A DNA stretch of 64,000 nt, taken from contig CP065007.1 in the NCBI GenBank assembly GCA_016699715.1, forward strand, positions 930,001 to 994,000, in the 5' to 3' direction. The DNA comes from Candidatus Competibacteraceae bacterium. Lineage in GTDB: Bacteria > Pseudomonadota > Gammaproteobacteria > Competibacterales > Competibacteraceae. Shown piece after piece: positions 26,515-35,900 of this stretch. The notes below the pieces were generated by a model. That model was not told the DNA's origin and searched no databases. It saw only the letters and a program-made list of their open reading frames with translations. The first letter of the stretch is position 1. Every line of letters begins with the position of its first letter. A program made the position numbers and the translations under genes.

Positions 26515-28830
26515 ATGCGCTTGGGAGCCGTCGCTTTTTTGCTGGGGATTCTGGTCTTGCAGGCGTTGCCGGAACTACCGGGTCGCGTCTGGATCTTGGG
26601 GTTGCCCGGTGTGTTGGCGGTGCTGGTGTTCGCGCCTCGCTGGCGGTTGCCGGCTTGGGGTGCGGCCGGATTTCTGTGGGCGCTGTGGTTGGCGCCGCCG
26701 CCTGCCCTGTTACCGGCGGAACTGGAAGGCGTCGATATGTGGGTGGAGGGCTGGATCGCCGCCATCCCCGATCGTGAGAGACGCAGCACCCGATTTGAAT
26801 TCGTGATCGATCAGGTGCTGACGCAAGGAAAGGCGTCCGCTGTCCTCATTGGCCAACGTGTGCGGTTATCGTGGTGGAGCGACTCCACTGGCATCAAAAA
26901 TAAGGCGAAAGCAGTTCCTTCCTTGCGGGTTGGCGACCGTTGGGGCTTTGCGGTACGGCTAAAGAGGCCGCATGGCCTGCTCAATCCTGGCGGTTTCGAC
27001 TATGAACGCTGGCTGTACGCCAGAGGCATCGTCGCAACTGGCGCCATCCGTTCCCATCCGCTTCCCCATCTGCTGGCCGAGGCCGAACGCTATCCGTTGG
27101 ATCGGTACCGCCAGCGGGTGGCCGAAGCCTTCGAGCGCCTGCTGCCCGGTAACCCGCAAACCGGGATATTGACCGCGCTGGCGGTGGGCGAGCGAGGCGG
27201 CATCACACCCTGGCAATGGGAGGTATTCAACCGCACCGGCGTTGGCCACCTGATGTCCATTTCCGGTTCGCATATCGGCTTGATCGCCGGCATGGTATTC
27301 GCGCTGGTCTGGGGATTCTGGAGCCGAATTCCGGCGTTGGCCTTGCGTTGGCCAGCCACACGGGCGGCGGCGCTGGCCGCCTTGGTCGGAGCGGGTGGCT
27401 ACGCACTATTGTCCGGCCTGTCGGTGCCGGCGCGGCGTTCCTTCCTCATGCTGGCGGTGGCGATGGCCGCGTTGATCTTCCTGCGGGCCGCCGCGCCCGG
27501 CCGCATTCTGGCCCTAGCGCTGCTGGCGGTGCTGGTCGTCGATCCCGAAGCACCCTTGCTGATAGGGTTTTGGCTGTCATTCGGCGCGGTGGTGGCGATT
27601 CTCCATAGCGTCGGCGGGCGCTGGCGTGAGCACCGGCCGCTCGGCCAGACGATCCACTTACAGTTGAGCATCACCTTGGCTTTGTTGCCGTTGTTGCTGC
27701 TTTTTTTCCAGCGATTCCCGCTGCTTTCGCCGTTGGCCAACCTGATTGCCATTCCCTGGGTGGGTTGCACGGTGCTGCCCTTGACTTTATTGGCGGTGCT
27801 GGCGGGCTGGATCGGCCCCGCTGTGCAAGTGCCGTTGCTGGAGGGGGCGGCGCTGACCCTGGAGGGGCTTTGGCGGATTCTGCGCTGGCTGGATCAGTGG
27901 CCGGGTCTGGTGTGGTACCGGCCGGAGCCACCGCTGTGGGCGCTGGCGTTTGCCCTGCCGGGCGTGGCGCTACTGCTGGGGCCTCGCGGCCTGCCGGGTC
28001 GCTGGCTGGGCCTGCCGCTGTGTCTGCCCTTGTTGTGGCCGCCCGCCGCCATTCCGCTGTTGGGTGGGGTCTGGTTCACCCTATTGGATGTGGGGCCAGG
28101 GCTGGCGGCGGTGGTGCGGACCCGGAATCATGTGCTGGTTTACGATACCGGGCCGCGCTTGGGAGAAACGCTGGATGCCGGTCGAGCCGTGATCGCGCCC
28201 TTTTTGCGCCAGCAAGGCGTGGTCAAGCTGGATATGCTGATCGTTAGCCACGCCGACAAGCAGCATACCGGCGGTGTGCGTTCGTTGCGAGAGCAGATGC
28301 CGGTCGAGCGCATTCTGACCTCATCGCTGGAACAGACACCGATCGATGGGGCCGAACTTTGCCGGGCGGGCCAGGACTGGGAGTGGGATGGTGTGCGGTT
28401 TCGGCTGCTGCATCCACCAGAAACGGGGTTTGTTGGCAACGAAGCTTCCTGCGTGCTCCAGGTGATCGGATCGATCGGTCGCGTGTTGTTGCCGGGGGAT
28501 ATCGAAGCCGGCGCCGAAACCGCCCTGGCCACGACCCACGGTGCCGAACTGGCCGCCGAGGTACTGGTCGCGCCGCATCAGGGCCGGCGCAATCTGTCGG
28601 TGTCCGCGTTTTTGGCTGCGGTACAGCCGCGTTATATCCTGTTTTCGACCGGCTACCGCAACCGGTTCGGCTACCCTCGCCCGGAAACCCTGGCACGCTA
28701 TCGAGCGACTGGCGCCACGCTACTCGACGCTTCTTACGAAGGGGCACTTACCTTCCGGTTGGAACCGGGGCGGCCATTGGCACCGGAGCGATACCGACGT
28801 GACCACCGTCGCTACTGGACCGCGCCCTGA
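26515..28830 (+). CDS. comEC: DNA internalisation competence protein ComEC/Rec2
   Basis: 771-residue polytopic membrane protein: N-terminal DUF4131-like OB region (about 30-190), Competence channel domain with many helices (about 200-510), and a C-terminal metallo-beta-lactamase-like domain (about 520-760). It forms the channel that takes single-stranded DNA across the inner membrane. The metal motif reads SHADKQHTGG where the usual form is SHxDxDHxGG, so one Asp is Gln; other hallmarks such as YDTGP and LLPGDIEAGAE are present. It follows lolD by 17 bp, in the position of E. coli ycaI. Confidence 0.93.
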   Translation: MRLGAVAFLLGILVLQALPELPGRVWILGLPGVLAVLVFAPRWRLPAWGAAGFLWALWLAPPPALLPAELEGVDMWVEGWIAAIPDRERRSTRFEFVIDQVLTQGKASAVLIGQRVRLSWWSDSTGIKNKAKAVPSLRVGDRWGFAVRLKRPHGLLNPGGFDYERWLYARGIVATGAIRSHPLPHLLAEAERYPLDRYRQRVAEAFERLLPGNPQTGILTALAVGERGGITPWQWEVFNRTGVGHLMSISGSHIGLIAGMVFALVWGFWSRIPALALRWPATRAAALAALVGAGGYALLSGLSVPARRSFLMLAVAMAALIFLRAAAPGRILALALLAVLVVDPEAPLLIGFWLSFGAVVAILHSVGGRWREHRPLGQTIHLQLSITLALLPLLLLFFQRFPLLSPLANLIAIPWVGCTVLPLTLLAVLAGWIGPAVQVPLLEGAALTLEGLWRILRWLDQWPGLVWYRPEPPLWALAFALPGVALLLGPRGLPGRWLGLPLCLPLLWPPAAIPLLGGVWFTLLDVGPGLAAVVRTRNHVLVYDTGPRLGETLDAGRAVIAPFLRQQGVVKLDMLIVSHADKQHTGGVRSLREQMPVERILTSSLEQTPIDGAELCRAGQDWEWDGVRFRLLHPPETGFVGNEASCVLQVIGSIGRVLLPGDIEAGAETALATTHGAELAAEVLVAPHQGRRNLSVSAFLAAVQPRYILFSTGYRNRFGYPRPETLARYRATGATLLDASYEGALTFRLEPGRPLAPERYRRDHRRYWTAP

Positions 28831-28931
28831 CTGGGGCGAGCCTGCGATAAATCCGCTAAATCCAGTATGATTGAACGCCTACTACGAGATTGGGACAAAG
28901 TGACGATGCAAAGCGGGATGGAGATGATGGC

Positions 28932-29558
28932 ATGCCTGAATTGATCAAGGCCGGCGGTTGGCTGATCGTGCCGATTCTGGTCTGCTCGCTGGTGGCGGCG
29001 ATCATCATCTTCGAGCGCCTGCTGGCGTTGCGGCGGGCGCGGGTGCTGCCAGGGCGGTTGATGGCGATTCTCCAACACTGGATGACCCTCGGAGCGATCG
29101 ACCCGCAGGAAATGCAAACGCTGCCGCTGGCTTCGCCGCTGGGCCGGATCGTGGCGGCGGGTTTGGCCAACCGCGGCCGCTCCCGCGAAGTTTTGCGGGA
29201 ACGGATCGAAGACACTGGCCGCCATGTGGTGCATGAGTTGGAGCGGTTTCTCAATACCCTGGGTACCATCGCCGCCATCAGTCCTCTGCTGGGTCTTCTG
29301 GGCACCGTGGCCGGCATGATCAAGATCTTTCAGGTGGTTTCCGTACAGGGCAACAGTAATTTCAGCCTGCTGTCGGTGGGGATCGCCGAGGCGCTGGTAA
29401 CGACCGCCGCCGGGTTGACCGTCGCTATTCCCAGTTTGTTGTTCTACCGCTATTTCCAGGGCCGGGTGGATGAGCTGGTGGTGCGCATGGAACAGGAAAC
29501 CCTGCAATTGATCGATTTGCTGGATAGCGGGACAGAGGCAAGGGAGCAGCGGTCATGA
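28932..29558 (+). CDS. exbB: ExbB/TolQ-family proton channel protein
   Basis: 208-residue MotA/TolQ/ExbB family protein with three membrane helices (about 7-27, 110-135 and 150-175). LGLLGTVAGMIKIFQ and the SVGIAEALVTTAAGLTVAIPS signature are clear. The start MPELIKAGGW at 28932 was preferred to an ATG 14 codons upstream. With ExbD it forms a proton-driven motor. In E. coli the position just before lpxK is filled by msbA; in Pseudomonas an exbB-exbD pair is found as here. Confidence 0.93.
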   Translation: MPELIKAGGWLIVPILVCSLVAAIIIFERLLALRRARVLPGRLMAILQHWMTLGAIDPQEMQTLPLASPLGRIVAAGLANRGRSREVLRERIEDTGRHVVHELERFLNTLGTIAAISPLLGLLGTVAGMIKIFQVVSVQGNSNFSLLSVGIAEALVTTAAGLTVAIPSLLFYRYFQGRVDELVVRMEQETLQLIDLLDSGTEAREQRS

Positions 29559-30028
29559 ACCTGCGTCCCCGCCGCCGTGACGATCCTGAACTCAACCTGG
29601 TGCCGATGATCGATGTGGTGTTGGTGCTGTTGATTTTTTTCATGATCGCCACCAGCCTGCGGCACGAGTCGGAACTGGAGATCCGGTTGCCGGAGGCATC
29701 ATCGGGCAAGTCGTTGCCGGACAGTCTGGCGTCGCTGGAAGTGAGCATCGATGCGGCGGGCCGTTATTCCATCCATGGCATCAAGGGGCGGCTGCTGGAC
29801 GCGACGACCGATGTGGCGATGTTGCGGGAAGGGCTGCTGAAAGCCTCTGGCGGGCGGGAGCTGCCATTGAAAATCAGCGCCGATGGCCAAACCCCGCACC
29901 AGGCGGTGGTGACGGTGCTGGAAGTCGCTGGCCAACTGGGTTTGAGGCAGGTGGATATCGCCACCATGAACGCCGCGCCCACTATCGCGCCACCACCCAA
30001 CGCCGCCAACCCAACGCCGACACCCTGA
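29555..30028 (+). CDS. exbD: ExbD/TolR-family protein
   Basis: 157 residues. One membrane helix contains the proton-carrying Asp (LVPMIDVVLVLLIFFM), and a periplasmic domain follows. It overlaps exbB by 4 bp. A low-complexity Pro/Asn/Thr tail ends the protein. No TonB or TolA gene is adjacent, so the energised partner is unknown. Confidence 0.93.
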   Translation: MNLRPRRRDDPELNLVPMIDVVLVLLIFFMIATSLRHESELEIRLPEASSGKSLPDSLASLEVSIDAAGRYSIHGIKGRLLDATTDVAMLREGLLKASGGRELPLKISADGQTPHQAVVTVLEVAGQLGLRQVDIATMNAAPTIAPPPNAANPTPTP

Positions 30029-30029
30029 T

Positions 30030-31082
30030 ATGAACTGGTTGGATCGCCATGGTTACTCCCTGAATCTGGTCGCCGTGCTGTTGTGGCCGTTCAGCCTGTT
30101 GTTCGGGGCGACGGTGCGCGGGCGGCGACTGTTGTACAAGCACGGCTTCCTGCACAGCGAAGCGGTCGCCGCGCCGGTGGTTGTGGTGGGCAACATCAGC
30201 GTCGGTGGCACCGGCAAGACGCCATTGGTGGCCCGCCTGGTGGAACTGCTGCGGGAAACCGGCTACAAACCCGGCATCGTCAGTCGCGGTTACGGCGGCC
30301 AATCCGCCGAATGGCCGCGCCACGTCACGGCTGACAGCGACCCGAGCCAGGTGGGCGACGAACCGGTCATGTTGGCCCGGCGCTGCCGGTGCCCGGTGGT
30401 GGTCGATCCCGATCGAGTCACGGCGGCGCGGACCCTGCTCGAAACTTACGATTGCAACGTGGTCCTGAGCGATGATGGCTTGCAGCATTATCGCCTGCGG
30501 CGCGATATCGAAATTGCGGTGGTCTGCGGTTCCCGTCGGCTGGGCAACGAGGCCTGCTTGCCCGCCGGACCACTGCGGGAACCGCCCTCCCGCTTGCGCG
30601 AGGTTGATTTCGTAATCGGCAACGGCGCGGCTCGCGGCGGGGAATATTTGATGTCCCTGCGCGGCGAAACCGCGGTGAATCTCAACGATCCCTGCGTCAG
30701 CAGCGCGCTGACCGGGTTCCGTCACGGCACCGTTCACGCGGTGGCCGGCATCGGCGATCCGGGGCGGTTCTTCGATCACTTGCGGCACGCCCGGTTGCGA
30801 CTGATCGAGCATCCCTTTTCGGACCATCATTGCTTTAAACCCGAAGACCTGCATTTTCGACAGGATTTGCCGGTACTGATGACCGAGAAGGACGCCATCA
30901 AATGTCGGGCGTTCGCGGCCGAGGGGTGCTGGTATATTCCGGTGGATGCCAGGCTCGATCCGGATTTCGAGGAACACTTTCTCAAGCGGCTGGCGGCGAT
31001 TGCCCTAGCCAAGGGCATACAACGCGAACGGGGCAAAACGGACCGAGGGGTTGGCGTGCGTTCCCAGCCCCGTATTTCTTAA
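30030..31082 (+). CDS. lpxK: Tetraacyldisaccharide 4'-kinase
   Basis: 350 residues. It phosphorylates the 4' position of the lipid A disaccharide at the inner membrane. Walker A GNISVGGTGKTP lies at residues 54-65, the DDGLQHYRL motif at about 149, with an N-terminal hydrophobic membrane-associated helix. One base separates it from exbD. The C-terminal 20 residues are basic and longer than usual. Confidence 0.96.
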   Translation: MNWLDRHGYSLNLVAVLLWPFSLLFGATVRGRRLLYKHGFLHSEAVAAPVVVVGNISVGGTGKTPLVARLVELLRETGYKPGIVSRGYGGQSAEWPRHVTADSDPSQVGDEPVMLARRCRCPVVVDPDRVTAARTLLETYDCNVVLSDDGLQHYRLRRDIEIAVVCGSRRLGNEACLPAGPLREPPSRLREVDFVIGNGAARGGEYLMSLRGETAVNLNDPCVSSALTGFRHGTVHAVAGIGDPGRFFDHLRHARLRLIEHPFSDHHCFKPEDLHFRQDLPVLMTEKDAIKCRAFAAEGCWYIPVDARLDPDFEEHFLKRLAAIALAKGIQRERGKTDRGVGVRSQPRIS

Positions 31083-31098
31083 GGCTAAGGTGAACGAG

Positions 31099-31287
31099 AT
31101 GGACAAGAAACTGCTGGAAATTTTGCTTTGCCCGGTCAGCAAGGCACCGCTGATTTACGATAAGGCGCGGCAGGAATTGATCTGCCGGGAGAGTCGTCTG
31201 GCCTATCCTGTGCGCGACGGCATTCCGGTCATGCTGGAAGCCGAGGCCCGGCGTTTGGCGGATGACGAGGTCGGCCCGGGTGAGTGA
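31099..31287 (+). CDS. ycaR: Trm112-like protein YcaR
   Basis: 62-residue Trm112p-like small protein: MDKKLLEILLCPVSKAPLIYD with the conserved single CP motif and the AYPVRDGIPVML ending. The start at 31099 follows AAGG. Found between lpxK and kdsB in most gammaproteobacteria; function unknown. Confidence 0.93.
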   Translation: MDKKLLEILLCPVSKAPLIYDKARQELICRESRLAYPVRDGIPVMLEAEARRLADDEVGPGE

Positions 31288-32098
31288 GGGCGGTCCCCGG
31301 TTTCGCGTGGCCATTCCGGCCCGTTACGCTTCGACCCGTCTGCCGGGCAAGCCGCTACGGTTGCTGGCCGGGCAGCCCTTGCTCCAATATGTTTACCAAC
31401 GGGCCTTGGCCAGCGGCGCCCTGGAGGTGGTGATTGCCACCGACGATCCCCGTATCCGCGTCGCGGCCGAAGGGTTCGGTGCAACGGTGTGCATGACCGC
31501 GTCCGAACACCCATCCGGCACCGACCGGCTGGCGGAAGTGGCGAACCGGCGCGGTTGGCCGGATGACGATATCATCGTCAATCTTCAGGGCGACGAACCG
31601 CAGATGCCGGCCGCGCTGGTCCGACAGGTGGCGGCGGCGCTGGAGGCATGTCCCGAAGCCGGTATCGCCACGGCCTGCGTCCGGATCCAGCGGCTGGAGG
31701 AAGTGTTTGACCCGAACGTGGTCAAGGTGGTGCGGGACGCACGGAACGATGCGTCGTACTTCAGCCGCGCTCCGATTCCCTGGCACCGCGAGACCTTTGC
31801 GACCGGCGTGGGCGGTTTGGCCGAGCTACCGGACGATGGTGTCGTTTATTACCGCCATATCGGGATTTACGCCTACCGGGCGGCGGTGTTGCGCCGCTAT
31901 CCCCGTCTGGCGCCGGCGCCGGCCGAACGGGCCGAATCGCTGGAGCAATTGCGCGCCCTGTGGCATGGCATCCGCATTCACGTCGTCGAGGCCACCGAAG
32001 CCCCGCCGCCCGGAATCGACACCGAAGCCGACCTGGCGCGGGTGGTGGCGGAGTTCGAACGCTCAGATCAGCAGGTCGAGGGTGGCCAGTTCGGGTAG
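31280..32098 (+). CDS. kdsB: 3-deoxy-manno-octulosonate cytidylyltransferase
   Basis: 272 residues. It activates KDO with CTP for LPS inner-core synthesis. The RYASTRLPGKPL, HPSGTDRLAE and NLQGDEPQMP motifs are intact. A GTG start at 31280 with GAGG nine bases upstream overlaps ycaR by 8 bp; an ATG at 31262 would add six residues. The 3' end overlaps an opposing small gene by 36 bp. Confidence 0.95.
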   Translation: MSEGGPRFRVAIPARYASTRLPGKPLRLLAGQPLLQYVYQRALASGALEVVIATDDPRIRVAAEGFGATVCMTASEHPSGTDRLAEVANRRGWPDDDIIVNLQGDEPQMPAALVRQVAAALEACPEAGIATACVRIQRLEEVFDPNVVKVVRDARNDASYFSRAPIPWHRETFATGVGGLAELPDDGVVYYRHIGIYAYRAAVLRRYPRLAPAPAERAESLEQLRALWHGIRIHVVEATEAPPPGIDTEADLARVVAEFERSDQQVEGGQFG

Positions 32099-32332
32099 AT
32101 CGGGATTGAGATGGTCGCGACGCGCATCCAATAAGGCAACGGTGAAGGTTTGCGGCGCCCAGCCGCTGGCATGACCGTATTGGTTGGCTTGCAGGACCTT
32201 GCGATCCTGGTGGTCGCGCAATACCACCGCCGGCTCCTCGCTCAGGATTTCGATGACCTGACAGGCACGGCCTTGGTAAAGCAGGACCTGACCCAGTAAT
32301 TTTTTCAGTTTTTCGGGATCAATCCGAAGCAT
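32063..32332 (-). CDS. Conserved hypothetical protein (89 aa)
   Basis: A small soluble protein running opposite to its neighbours: MLRIDPEKLKKLLGQVLLYQG, then a beta-rich region with VVLRDHQDRKVLQANQYGHA and PQTFTVALL. It resembles small uncharacterised gammaproteobacterial proteins I recall, but I cannot name a family. It overlaps the 3' end of kdsB by 36 bp, and its start faces ptpA across 95 bp. A good beta-strand pattern and the absence of Arg/Pro-rich shadow composition favour a real gene. Confidence 0.65.
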   Translation of the reverse strand: MLRIDPEKLKKLLGQVLLYQGRACQVIEILSEEPAVVLRDHQDRKVLQANQYGHASGWAPQTFTVALLDARRDHLNPDLPELATLDLLI

Positions 32333-32427
32333 GGTCGGCGGCCAACATGATCAAATTCAAAGTAATGCAAACGATGCGCGCGGTGTTCGGTTCCCCGCGG
32401 CGCTTGGAGGCGGCGAGGTCGAAGGCG

Positions 32428-32907
32428 ATGGTTAAAGTATTGTTCGTGTGCATGGGTAATATTTGTCGCTCTCCGATGGCGGAGGGGGTATTCCGGCGCA
32501 TGCTGGAAGGGGTTGGTCTCGTTGAACAGGTCTATGTCGATTCGGCCGGCACCCATTCCTACCACATCGGTGCGCCGCCCGATAGCCGCGGTCAAGCCAC
32601 CGCGCTGAGCCGGGGTGTGGATTTGCGCGACCTCCGCGCCAGACGGGTGGTGGCGGCCGATTTTGTCGAGTTCGATTACCTGCTGGCGATGGATCGCGCC
32701 AATTACCAGGATCTGCTGGCCGCGTGCCAGGATGCGGAACTACGGTCCCGCATTCGCTTGTTCATGGACTTCGCCCCCGCCTTGCCGGAACGGGAAGTAC
32801 CGGATCCCTATTACGGCGGTCCGACCGGCTTCGAACGGGTCATGGATCTGGTTGAGGAAGGCGCCCAGGGCCTGCTGCTTCATTTGCGCGAACGCTATCG
32901 GATTTGA
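32428..32907 (+). CDS. Low-molecular-weight protein tyrosine phosphatase
   Basis: 159 residues with the P-loop CMGNICRSP (C-X5-R-S, residues 8-15) and the general-acid loop DPYYGG. The start MVKVLFVCMGNICRSP at 32428 follows GGTCGAAGG; 27 extra upstream codons were rejected. The same position (after kdsB, before rne) is occupied by ptpA in Pseudomonas. murB, normally next, is missing. Substrate unknown. Confidence 0.94.
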   Translation: MVKVLFVCMGNICRSPMAEGVFRRMLEGVGLVEQVYVDSAGTHSYHIGAPPDSRGQATALSRGVDLRDLRARRVVAADFVEFDYLLAMDRANYQDLLAACQDAELRSRIRLFMDFAPALPEREVPDPYYGGPTGFERVMDLVEEGAQGLLLHLRERYRI

Positions 32908-32938
32908 GCGGCGGTAGCCAAGCGCTTATCCGGGGCAA

Positions 32939-32968
32939 AGCGGGGCTGTCATCCAGCCCCGCTTTTTT
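32939..32968 (+). terminator. Rho-independent terminator between ptpA and rne
   Basis: AGCGGGGCTG (32939-32948) pairs with CAGCCCCGCT (32954-32963) across a 5-base loop, followed by six T. Strong terminator for the ptpA transcript; lies 6 bp from the convergent rne stop and may also block readthrough from that side. Confidence 0.9.
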
Positions 32969-32974
32969 CATCGG

Positions 32975-35900
32975 TCAATCAGGTGTCGGTTTCCGATCGG
33001 CGTCGGGTCCAGACTGTGGCGAATCGGTCGAGCCGACGGATGGCGGTTCGTTCGAGGCGGGTTCCGTCTGCCCGATGTCATCGGCCGCGGCGAGTGTTGC
33101 CACCACGACTTCGCCCTCGACCTCGACCGAAATCATATTTTCTTGGGAAGGCGATGCGGTGACCGGATCGCCTTCCGGCATGGAAGGGGTGGCCTCCTCT
33201 TGGGTGGTTGTGTCCGGCGCTTCGGGTTCGATCTCCGCGATCGCATGGGGCGGCGATGTGGCTGGCATGTCCTCGACGGCGGTCGTGGCTACAGCGAGGA
33301 TCGTCGTGTCGGGCGCTGGAGGGCAGGGTTCGGGCGCTTCAGATGAAGATACCGTTGCATCCTCGGTGATAGGTGCGACAGCGGCTTCGTTTTCGGTGGG
33401 GGCTGGCGCGACCACGACATACCCGCTTTCACTGGCAATGGGCTCCACTTCGCTGGCAATGGGCTCCACTTCACTGGCGGTGGGCTCCACTTCACTGGCG
33501 GTGGGCTCCACTTCACTGGCGGTGGGCTCCACTTCACTGGCGGTGGGCTCCACTTCACTGGCGGTGGGCTCCACGGCAGTGGGCGCTGGCTGATCTATCG
33601 CCACTTCACTAAAAACCGCCGGGGTGGATGGTTCAAGCAGGGTCGATACGGAATCGGGAATGGCCGATACAGCCGCTGTTTCCATCGTGGTAGCCGCTGG
33701 TTCGGAAGTTTCGATCAGTTTGGCTGAGGGCGGCGGGGGTTCCGTCGCCGGCGGTTCGGCCTGCGCCAGAGACGAGGCCGTTTCGTGATCGTTCCCTGGC
33801 TGTTCCGCCTCTTCCTCAGCCACTGGATATTCCATAAGTAGAGGTGACGGTGGGATCAGCGCTTCGGATACGGATGTCGGTGGTGGCACGGCGCCCGTGG
33901 AGCGGGTCTTAACGACGGCGGCGGCTCCCTGGGACAGGCGAGGGCGGCCGCTGCGGATGCGCCGCTGCGGCGTGGCTGGTGGCGCCTCGACCGGATTTGG
34001 GCTTGGAGAGGGCGGCGCGGCGGCGGTTCCGCTCACGTCGTGCGATTCCGTGTCGCGAGAGCCGGGTGTGGCCGCTTGATCAGATTCATCGGCTTCGCCG
34101 CCGGAATCGACGCTGGCCGGGGTCGCATCTGCTGGGGTTGCCGCTTCGCCACGCCGCCGCCGTCGGCCGCCGCGTCGACCCCGTCGATTGCGCGCACCGG
34201 AACTTTCTTCTTCGGTCTCAGGGCTGATGGTCTGTTCGCCAGCCGGTTCGCCGGGGAGGAGTGCCGCCGGCGCTTCGGCTTCGACGCTGGGTTCTGGCCG
34301 CAAATCCTCGGCCGGTGGCGCAATTACGATTGGAGGCGGTGCGGAAACGGCCGGTGCGCCGTTGCTCTTACTGGCGGCGGGTTCCACGGCAGGCTCCGTC
34401 TCGGGCCGCCGGCCGGCGCGGTCGCGGCGCTGCCGCTCCGGTTTGGCGGGACGGGTTCCTCCTCCCGGCCGACCGGTCCGCTCTGGCTGAGATTGTTGTT
34501 GTGGGGCGTGCTGGAAGAGATTGCTCCATAGCCAGCGGAAGAAGCTCGGGCTCACTTCGGGCTTGGGTGTCGGCGCGGGTGGGGGAAGCGGAGCCGGAGT
34601 GGTCGGCGCGACGCTCTTGACCGCCGGTTCCTCGTCCGCGCTCCGCTCCGCGGTACCTACCGCCGGCTCGAATTGTTCTTCGAAGTCTTCGGCCAGGGTG
34701 TAGGACAGCAACTGGGTTTCCGACAGTTCGTCCACCCGCAGCCGATTGAGCTTGAAGTGTGGGGTTTCCAGCGACTCGTTCGGCACCAGCATGACGCCGA
34801 CCCGATGGCGCTGCTCAATGGCGCGGATCGCCTCCCGCTTTTCGTTGAGCAGGAAGGTGGCGACCTTGACCGGCAACTGCACCACGACCCGGCCGGTCTT
34901 GTCCTTCATCGCTTCTTCCTGGATCAGCCGCAGCACGCTGAGCGCCAGCGAATCGATGTTGCGGATGGTACCCTGACCATTGCAGCGGGGGCAGATCATG
35001 TGACTGGCCTCATCCAGCGACGGGCTCAACCGCTGCCGCGACATTTCCAGCAAGCCAAACCGGGAAATCCGGCCGACCTGTACGCGGGCACGATCCATTT
35101 TCAACGCCTCGCGCATCCGGGTTTCCACCTCGCGCTGGTTGCGGGCGATGTTCATGTCGATGAAATCGATGACGATCAAACCGCCCAGATCGCGCAGCCG
35201 CAATTGCCGGGTGATTTCCTCGGCGGCTTCCAGGTTGGTGGTGAGCGCCGTTTCCTCAATATCGGCGCCCCGCGTGGCACGGGCCGAGTTGATGTCGATG
35301 GACACCAACGCTTCGGTATAGTCGATGACGATCCCACCGCCCGAGGGCAGGCTGACCTCGCGCAGATAAGCGGTTTCGATCTGCGATTCGATCTGGTAGC
35401 GGGTGAACAGGGGTACGTTGTCCTGATACAGCTTGAGCTTGTTCAGGTTGTGCGGCATCACCTGCTGCATGAAATCTTGCGCCTGGCGGTGGACGCTGGG
35501 GTTGTCCACCAGGATCTCGCCGATGTCGGCGCGCAGGTAGTCGCGCAAGGCGCGGATGATGATGTTGCTTTCCTGATAGATCAGGAACGGGGCTTTTTTC
35601 TGGGAGGAGGCGGTTTCGATGGCTTGCCACAGGTGCAGCAAGTAATCGAGATCCCACTGCAATTCCTCCTGCGAGCGGCCCACGCCGGCGGTGCGGACGA
35701 TCAGACCCATGCCGTCGGGGATGTCGAGGCTGCTCATCACCTCGCGGATTTCCTGGCGATCATCGCCTTCGATCCGTCGCGACACGCCACCGGCGCGCGG
35801 GTTGTTGGGCATCAACACCAAATAGCGGCCGGCCAGGCTGATGAAGGTGGTCAGCGCCGCGCCCTTGTTGCCACGCTCTTCCTTTTCCACTTGGACCACC

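Noticed and set aside
33432..33578. Possible CRISPR-like array in rne
   Set aside because: 21-bp units without spacers, in frame in RNase E.
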